This document shows, piece by piece, positions 19,357 to 23,806 of a stretch of DNA of 23,806 nt (position 1 is its first letter; each line of letters begins with the position of its first letter). Origin of the DNA: DASPGX01 sp035620375. Its GTDB lineage: Bacteria; Patescibacteriota; Minisyncoccia; 2-02-FULL-40-12; GWA2-44-9. Where the stretch lies: assembly GCA_035620375.1 (NCBI GenBank), contig DASPGX010000029.1:1-23806 (forward strand), written 5' to 3'. The translations under genes were made by a program, and so were the position numbers. The notes beneath the pieces were generated by a model. The model was not told the origin of the DNA and made no database searches. It was given only the letters and a program-made list of their open reading frames with translations.

Positions 19357-20472
19357 TCATGAGGTCCGGTCGGCGCCGTAGCCCTCGGAGCGCTTGTAGC
19401 GTTCCGCGGCCTCGTCGCCGCCGATGCGCTTCTCCAGCGACTGCCAGGGCACGAAGTTGCTGACCTTTTGGGTCTCGCCCACGTAGGTGCCGCGCTGCCG
19501 GTCGTGCAGGTCCCAGAGCGCCTTGGCGCCCTCGCGCGCCATCTGCTGGAACGTGTTCCATACGGCTTCGTTCATGGCGCGTTCCTGCAGTATGGTGTGC
19601 CACTGCACGGAGAACCCGTCGCCGTTGGCGAACAGTTCCTCGTAGGTCGGCGGGTCCTCGCGGCCCAGTTCGCCGCGGTAGTACCCCGTCCAGTCCTTGT
19701 TCGGCGAGTAGTTCAGTCCGCGCACGACGTGCGGATGGGTCCGTTCCATCTCGCGGCACCACTTTTCGATGTGCTCGGGCTTCATCATCGCGTCCGCCCA
19801 GGAAAACGCGGGCCGGAATCCGCGGTACTCCACGTCCAGGTACCGGCGCATCCGGTCGATGGCGACGTCGATGCCGCCGTCCATGGCAGTGAGCGCATCG
19901 GTCCGCACCATCAGGCGCATGGACGAGCCGAGATTGTACGTGTGTTCCAGCCAGGCGCGGATTTTCGCGAGCATGACGTCCAGCTCACAGATGCGCTTGC
20001 CCGACAGGTTTCCGCACCGGCGCGTGCCCGCCTGGTCCTCCAGGTGCGCGACGGCGACGCCCATGCGGTCGTACGCCTCCACGGTCCAGGCAAGGGTGAC
20101 CTCGGTCCCGAAGCCGGTCTCGGCGTCCAGAATGAGCGGGAGCGGATGTCCGGCGGCGACGAGGAACTTGCCGATCATCTCCATCATCGTCAGGTTGTGG
20201 TGGCCCATGTCCGGCACGCCCCAGAGCGCCGATGCGATGGAGTAGCCGGAGCCGTAGATCGCGTTGTAGTGGCAGTGGCGCCCTGCGGAGAGTTCCTCCT
20301 CGCGCACCTGACGGGCGAACTGCGCGCCGCGGGCACAGAAGGTGCCGGGAGCGACGATGAGCCGCTCGTTCTGCAACTGACCCATGAAGTAGTTGCCGGG
20401 GCGCTCATGCCGCAGGCCGACGATGCGCTCGGCGCGTTCGGCGATGTCGTACGTGAGGGTGTTTCTGCTCAC
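19357..20472 (-). CDS. aceA: Isocitrate lyase/PEP mutase superfamily enzyme, probable isocitrate lyase
   Basis: The presumed role is cleavage of isocitrate to glyoxylate and succinate. The 371-residue protein has the superfamily fold: YGSGYSIASALWGVPDMGHHNLTMMEM, a metal-binding LILDAETGFG (116-122, where DADTGYG/DIDTGFG is usual), AHLEDQ (Glu145) and the catalytic-Cys motif RRCGN (151-155, where isocitrate lyase has KKCGH). The C-terminal part NYSPNKDWTGYY and GFSVQWHTI is closer to true isocitrate lyase than to methylisocitrate lyase, and the length lies between the two. The start is GTG at 20472 with AGGAGG six bases upstream. Being next to malate synthase favours isocitrate lyase; the motif changes leave some doubt. 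Confidence 0.8.
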   Translation of the reverse strand: MSRNTLTYDIAERAERIVGLRHERPGNYFMGQLQNERLIVAPGTFCARGAQFARQVREEELSAGRHCHYNAIYGSGYSIASALWGVPDMGHHNLTMMEMIGKFLVAAGHPLPLILDAETGFGTEVTLAWTVEAYDRMGVAVAHLEDQAGTRRCGNLSGKRICELDVMLAKIRAWLEHTYNLGSSMRLMVRTDALTAMDGGIDVAIDRMRRYLDVEYRGFRPAFSWADAMMKPEHIEKWCREMERTHPHVVRGLNYSPNKDWTGYYRGELGREDPPTYEELFANGDGFSVQWHTILQERAMNEAVWNTFQQMAREGAKALWDLHDRQRGTYVGETQKVSNFVPWQSLEKRIGGDEAAERYKRSEGYGADRTS

Positions 20473-20538
20473 GGTGAACCTCCTGAGTTTGGAAGAAAAT
20501 GGCTTTCCCCAGCATAGCGAACGCCATGAGAAAGAAAA

Positions 20539-20565
20539 CGGCCCGATGCGCACAGCACCGGGCCG
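20539..20565 (-). terminator. Terminator between aceB and aceA
   Basis: A 7-bp stem (CGGCCCG 20539-20545 with CGGGCCG 20559-20565), followed on the minus strand by TTTTCTTTC. It may reduce rather than block read-through into aceA. Confidence 0.75.
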
Positions 20566-20571
20566 GTGGTT

Positions 20572-22176
20572 TCAGGCCGCTTCCGCGTCCAGGAGCAGGT
20601 TCTGCGTCCGGAGCGTGAAGTGGTCGGGAGTGGTGTCATCCAGGAGGTAGGCGAAGTAGTCCTTTGCCGCGGGGTCGGCGAGCGTGCCGAACTCCTTGGC
20701 CGCCGCGGATACCGACTCCATGTCCACCCTCGTGCCGTTGTCCAGGACGATGCCCTCACGGAGCCACCGCCAGACCATGTTGTCGGAGATGCGGCAGGTC
20801 GCCGCGTCTTCCATGAGGTTCGCGTACAGCGAGCCGTCGCGCCTGCGGTAGGTGATGCCCGCGGCTCCCACGCCGTTCAGGTACGAACGGCGGTAGGCCA
20901 GGGATGCGTACACGACCTCGCGCACCCCTTCGGCCGTCACCGGACCGGTGACGCCTGCCAGCAGGCGTTCCGCCGGGGCGGCTTCGTACGATACGTCGTT
21001 GATCTGGTGGTTCCGTTCGTACAGGTACTCGGCGAACTCGTTCCGCGCGACGGCAACGAAATCCGGATGAGCGACCCATGTGCCGTCGTGGCCGAGCCGG
21101 CACTCGCGCACCTTGTCTTCGCGGACCTTGGCGAACATCAGTTCGTTGAATGCCGCGTCGCCCTTGAACGGCACCTGCGCCGCCATGCCGCCTACCGCGT
21201 GGATGCCGCGACGGTGACACACCCCGATGACATGCTGGGCGTACGCTTCCATGAACGGCGTGCTCATGGTTACGAGTCCGCGGTCGGGCAGGATGCCGTT
21301 GGGATGCCTCCGGAACTTGTACAGGAAGCTCGCGATTTCGTCCCAGCGCCCGCAGTTCAGTCCGTCCACGTATTCGCGGGCGACTTCGATGATGCCCTCG
21401 GCGTGCATGACCCCGAGGATGTCTTCCATTAGGAAGGTGATGGACGAGGTTCCGTGCGGGATGCCCAGCGCGTCTTCGGCATAGGCGAAGAGGTTCGCCC
21501 ACCACTGCGCCTCCCATGAATGCTCGGTCTTCGGGATGTAGTACGACGGGCCGAAGCCGTTCGCCGTCATTTCCCGTGCGGTATGCCAGAACGAGAATCC
21601 GAAATCGAAGATGCTTGCGGGAACGGGAGCGCCGTCCACCAGCATCCGTGGTTCGTCCAGGTGGAGGCCGCGCGGCCGGATTTTCAGCACCGCCGGCCGG
21701 TCCGACAGCGTCAGGTTACCTTTTGCCGGATGCAAGAACGACAGCTCGCCGCGGACGAAGTCGCGAAGGTTCGCGAATGCGTTCACGCGGTTGGACCAGG
21801 TCGGCGCCGAGGCGTCTTCCAGGTCCTCCAGCGTCACGTCCGCACCCGAGTTGGCGCGGTACAACATGCCCTTGCGGTCGCCGGCGTCCCCGGTGATTTC
21901 CACCCAGCGGCGCTTGAGCCAATCCGGAACCGGACGTGCGTGCCAGCTCGCGTCCTGCGCAAGCTGCGCGGACCGGTACGGCATGACGGGGAGGTTCCCG
22001 GCGTCGATGCGTTCCTGCGTTTCGCGGCGCATGAGCCGGAGATGCCGGATATCCGCGGCGCTGATGAGGCCTTCCCGGTCGCGCAGGGTCAGTTCGGCGA
22101 CGAATGCGAGAGCCTGTGGAGAAAAGATGTCGCGGTGCTCGGGCGGCACCGGCCGGAGCAGTTTGATGTCTGCCAT
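20572..22176 (-). CDS. aceB: Malate synthase (isoform A type)
   Basis: Condenses glyoxylate with acetyl-CoA to give malate, the second step of the glyoxylate shunt. The 534-residue length matches the A isoform. Signatures in order: LKIRPRGLHLDE with catalytic Arg169; KTEHSWEAQWWANLF (216-230) followed by LGIPHGTSSITFLMEDI with metal-binding Glu251; GLNCGRWDEIASFLYKF (272-288); MSTPFMEAYAQ and CHRRGIHAVGGMAAQVP (320-336); HDGTWVAHPDF; and the catalytic-Asp region MEDAAT (455-460, Asp457). All expected residues appear present. AGGAGA precedes the ATG at 22176. A possible promoter TTGACG-17-TACCGT lies at 22240-22212. A terminator separates it from aceA downstream. Confidence 0.95.
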   Translation of the reverse strand: MADIKLLRPVPPEHRDIFSPQALAFVAELTLRDREGLISAADIRHLRLMRRETQERIDAGNLPVMPYRSAQLAQDASWHARPVPDWLKRRWVEITGDAGDRKGMLYRANSGADVTLEDLEDASAPTWSNRVNAFANLRDFVRGELSFLHPAKGNLTLSDRPAVLKIRPRGLHLDEPRMLVDGAPVPASIFDFGFSFWHTAREMTANGFGPSYYIPKTEHSWEAQWWANLFAYAEDALGIPHGTSSITFLMEDILGVMHAEGIIEVAREYVDGLNCGRWDEIASFLYKFRRHPNGILPDRGLVTMSTPFMEAYAQHVIGVCHRRGIHAVGGMAAQVPFKGDAAFNELMFAKVREDKVRECRLGHDGTWVAHPDFVAVARNEFAEYLYERNHQINDVSYEAAPAERLLAGVTGPVTAEGVREVVYASLAYRRSYLNGVGAAGITYRRRDGSLYANLMEDAATCRISDNMVWRWLREGIVLDNGTRVDMESVSAAAKEFGTLADPAAKDYFAYLLDDTTPDHFTLRTQNLLLDAEAA

Positions 22177-22211
22177 GACGGTTCTCCTATATGTAAAACA
22201 GCCGTGCGTGA

Positions 22212-22240
22212 ACGGTAGCGTTCGCCCGGTGGTGCGTCAA
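22212..22240 (-). promoter_or_regulatory. Possible promoter of aceB
   Basis: Minus strand TTGACG (22240-22235), 17 bases, TACCGT (22217-22212). The -35 follows the U-rich tail of the preceding terminator, as at other genes in this window. Confidence 0.4.
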
Positions 22241-22250
22241 TAAAAGGCAA

Positions 22251-22279
22251 CGTCCCTCATCCGCGGGGGATGAGGGACG
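22251..22279 (-). terminator. Terminator of the three-gene operon
   Basis: A 12-bp perfect stem (22251-22262 with 22268-22279, loop GCGGG), followed on the minus strand by TTGCCTTTTATT. Confidence 0.9.
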
Positions 22280-22287
22280 GGGACCGC

Positions 22288-22779
22288 TCAGGCGGTCTTC
22301 GTGACGAAGTGTTTCAGGACCTTTCCGTTGATTGCGGCCAGGGCCTGCTCGGCGATGTTCCGGACGAGTCCCGGAATCTCGCCGGCGCCGGCGTTGATGT
22401 GCAGGAACGCGTTGGCCGGCTCTCCGGGGACGACCCAGACGATGCCGCGGTCGGTGAAGACGTCCCCGATTTCGCGGAACCCCACGTTGATGGAATCCAC
22501 GACGACGACGTCGCCATCCGGGTTGCAGCTGACGCCGACGTCGCCGGGAGAGCTGTGGGTGTCGCGCGTCAGGCCGACGGTCCTGCCCCCGCTGGCCAGA
22601 TAGACCGTGTCCGGCTCGCCCTTGTGGCGGACGACGACCGCGTTCAGCGTGATGTCCAGCGGGATGTCCACCTGGAACACGCGGCCGGGCGCGGGGCTCT
22701 GCCGGATGTAGTCCTCCAGGCCCTGAGCGCTGTCCGCCTTGGCTTCGTACTGGCCGTCGTGCGACCGGATGATGAACAT
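22288..22779 (-). CDS. Protein of unknown function (163 residues), operon gene 3
   Basis: A soluble protein of no recognised family. It starts MFIIRSHDGQYEAKADSAQGLEDYI and has two beta-rich stretches (FQVDIPLDITLNAVVVRHK, DVVVVDSINVGFREIGDVFTDRGIVWVV). The C-terminus is helical (IPGLVRNIAEQALAAINGKVLKHF). AAGGAG five to six bases before the ATG at 22779 sets the start. It follows the second gene by 11 bases and is closed by a strong terminator, so it is the last of a three-gene unit. Confidence 0.75.
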   Translation of the reverse strand: MFIIRSHDGQYEAKADSAQGLEDYIRQSPAPGRVFQVDIPLDITLNAVVVRHKGEPDTVYLASGGRTVGLTRDTHSSPGDVGVSCNPDGDVVVVDSINVGFREIGDVFTDRGIVWVVPGEPANAFLHINAGAGEIPGLVRNIAEQALAAINGKVLKHFVTKTA

Positions 22780-22790
22780 GCGAGCTCCTT

Positions 22791-23258
22791 TCAGTTTCCG
22801 CGAACCGCGGGCTTTGCTTCGTTCAGTTTTGTCAGTTGGGCGGCGATAGCCTCCCGTTCGGACCCGCTGGTCGCGTTCAGGCGGGTCACACCTTGTGCGA
22901 TGGTGCTTGCGGCGACGTTCATCCTGGCCCGGAGGGCTGTTGCCAATAGAGCGCGGTTCCCCGGTCCGAGTGTACGGATGGATTGGAGCAATCCCGGGGT
23001 TCGGGTCCGGAAGAAGTTCCACGGCACGTTCGTGTGCCGTCTCTCCGCCTCCTTCAGGATTTCCTCGGCCCGCTCCCGCATGTTGTGCAGGCTCAAGTCC
23101 AGGTAGGCGCCCCCGATGAGAAAGATGAAGCCGGCGAGATCGCCCTCGCAGTGGTCATCCAGCATGGCGACATACCGTGCGGGTTCCCAGTCGATGAGAC
23201 AGTCGTCCATGAGACCGGGTCCGTAGAAGACCCCGTTCCAGTTCTCGGGAAGCGGCAT
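22791..23258 (-). CDS. Protein of unknown function (155 residues), operon gene 2
   Basis: A mainly helical protein with no family recognised. The N-terminus is rich in Trp/Tyr/Cys (MPLPENWNGVFYGPGLMDDCLIDW), followed by a moderately hydrophobic FIFLIGGAYLDLSLHNM and charged helices (RERAEEILKEAERRH; SEREAIAAQLTKLNEAK). The ATG at 23258 has AAGGAG six bases upstream. It lies 21 bases after gene 1 and 11 bases before gene 3, so all three are one transcript. Confidence 0.75.
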   Translation of the reverse strand: MPLPENWNGVFYGPGLMDDCLIDWEPARYVAMLDDHCEGDLAGFIFLIGGAYLDLSLHNMRERAEEILKEAERRHTNVPWNFFRTRTPGLLQSIRTLGPGNRALLATALRARMNVAASTIAQGVTRLNATSGSEREAIAAQLTKLNEAKPAVRGN

Positions 23259-23279
23259 ACGAGTCTCCTTTGCTTCGGG

Positions 23280-23465
23280 TCAACCTTGGTTCTTCATCAC
23301 CAGGATGGCACCGGAAACGGCAATCGTGACGGCGACGATGAAGGCGGCGAAGACCGCCGTCGTGTACATGAAGCCGTGTTCGGCGACGCCGATGCCGTAC
23401 ACCCCGCCGAAGGGGGAGAGCATCATCAGGGCACCAAGGATTTGCTTCGTTTTTTTTTTGTCCAA
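23280..23465 (-). CDS. Small two-helix membrane protein, operon gene 1
   Basis: 61 residues. A lysine-rich N-terminus (MDKKKTKQILGALMML) leads into a first hydrophobic segment around a Gly-rich turn (SPFGGVYGIGVAEHG). A second strong transmembrane helix follows (TTAVFAAFIVAVTIAVSGAILVM). The start is TTG at 23465, chosen for the AAAGGAG site six bases upstream. The Lys codons lie in a run of ten A, a slippage-prone site. A promoter (TTGGAC-18-TATACT) precedes it. No family is recognised. Confidence 0.7.
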   Translation of the reverse strand: MDKKKTKQILGALMMLSPFGGVYGIGVAEHGFMYTTAVFAAFIVAVTIAVSGAILVMKNQG

Positions 23466-23499
23466 GAGGCACTCCTTTCAGGTTGTTAAGCGTGAAAAT

Positions 23500-23529
23500 A
23501 GTATACATAAATTTATACGCTTTGTCCAA
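23500..23529 (-). promoter_or_regulatory. Promoter of the three-gene operon
   Basis: Minus strand TTGGAC (23529-23524), an 18-base A/T-rich spacer, then TATACT (23505-23500). It is followed by a ~28-base leader with AAAGGAG ahead of the TTG start. Confidence 0.75.
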
Positions 23530-23534
23530 TACTG

Positions 23535-23557
23535 AACGGCTCATACCGTGAGCCGTT
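23535..23557. repeat. Hairpin in the intergenic region between tmRNA and the three-gene operon
   Basis: AACGGCTCA (23535-23543) pairs perfectly with TGAGCCGTT (23549-23557), loop TACCG. The rest of this ~270-base gap (to 23698) is GC-rich with short inverted repeats (e.g. GGGAGTT near 23570 and AACTCCC near 23680) and no credible gene. Confidence 0.5.
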
Positions 23558-23698
23558 GAATGTAGGTGGGAGTTCTCCTCACCCGTCGCTCGCACGCGCT
23601 TCCGGCGCAGGCTCGCTTCTCCTTCGGAGCCGGGGTTCCTGCGTACGCCAAGCAGTCGGCGTCCTCGGATACCCTTCAACTCCCTCTCGGCTACCGCA

Positions 23699-23735
23699 CA
23701 AATAGAACAGCCCCTCTAAGGGGCTGTTCTATTTG
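23699..23735 (-). terminator. Terminator of the tmRNA gene
   Basis: A 17-bp perfect stem (23699-23715 with 23719-23735, loop CTA) directly abuts the tmRNA 3' discriminator base at 23736. The stem itself ends in TTCTATTTG. Confidence 0.93.
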
Positions 23736-23806
23736 TGGAGATGGTGGGAGTTGAACCCACGTCCGAAAGTGTGACTGCCGGGATGTGATACCAATGTAGC
23801 CGGTTC
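23736..23806 (-). ncRNA. ssrA: tmRNA (3' end only, runs off the window)
   Basis: tmRNA frees stalled ribosomes and tags their products. The visible 71 nt on the minus strand contain CTTTCGGACGTGGGTTCAACTCCCACC and the acceptor strand CATCTCC with discriminator A, the conserved tRNA-like 3' end of tmRNA. The upstream GCTACATTGGTATCACATCCCGG stretch would be the linker or late pseudoknot region. The tag-peptide part lies beyond the window. CCA is not encoded: CAAA follows the discriminator. Confidence 0.85.

Noticed and set aside
23570..23697. Possible extra RNA gene between tmRNA and the three-gene operon
   Set aside because: Only short, scattered inverted repeats are visible; no tRNA-like fold, promoter or terminator of its own was found.

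Overview
The window looks like a chromosomal segment of a GC-rich member of the Patescibacteria (CPR), probably Parcubacteria-like. This is inferred from gene content: a run of small two-helix T4SS-type pilin proteins, a membrane-anchored solute-binding protein, a PrsW-type protease, a short valyl-tRNA synthetase, very tight gene packing and many tiny membrane proteins. TGA is used as a normal stop codon. No gene-free stretch exceeds about 280 bases.

Layout. 1-3.5 kb: the 3' part of a metallo-beta-lactamase-fold hydrolase, a one-helix membrane protein and gyrA with a terminator. 3.6-7.7 kb (+): a methyltransferase, an anchored solute-binding protein and four pilin-like membrane proteins, the first carrying a C-terminal domain that resembles an M15-type zinc peptidase; a bidirectional terminator closes this block. 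7.7-11.4 kb (-): tRNA-Leu(UAG), then (in transcription order) valS, prsW and hsp20. 11.4-12.1 kb (+): a small acidic protein and a Cys-rich zinc-ribbon-like protein whose end overlaps tsaD. 12.0-13.4 kb (-): tRNA-Glu(UUC) fused to tsaD by a shared nucleotide, preceded by a 157-nt nested palindrome. 13.4-15.5 kb (-): a YunG-like protein plus a deaminase-fold protein, and the infC-rpmI-rplT operon. 15.5-19.3 kb: a degenerate DnaQ-fold protein and mostly single-gene units of unknown function, including a 30-residue membrane peptide and a secreted VWFA-domain protein. 19.3-22.2 kb (-): an isocitrate lyase/PEP mutase family enzyme and malate synthase, together a potential glyoxylate shunt. 22.2-23.5 kb (-): a three-gene operon of unknown function. 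23.74 kb to the end (-): the 3' end of tmRNA.

Two themes recur. First, expression signals are unusually legible. Many promoters have an extended -10 of the form TGn-TATAAT-like, and at several genes the -10 hexamer is followed by exactly six (sometimes seven) bases and then ATG, which predicts leaderless mRNAs. Other genes have a strong GGAGG site, so two initiation modes seem to coexist. Second, most accessory genes in the last third are separate units closed by GC-rich hairpins, and the -35 of the next gene can sit inside or just after the preceding terminator.

The best candidates for new biology are the leaderless promoter geometry, the tRNA-Glu/tsaD one-base overlap with its palindromic leader, the pilin-peptidase fusion, the glyoxylate-shunt pair in a presumably TCA-poor lineage, and a DnaQ-fold protein that has lost most of its catalytic residues. 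All assignments come from reading the sequence; no database search was run.
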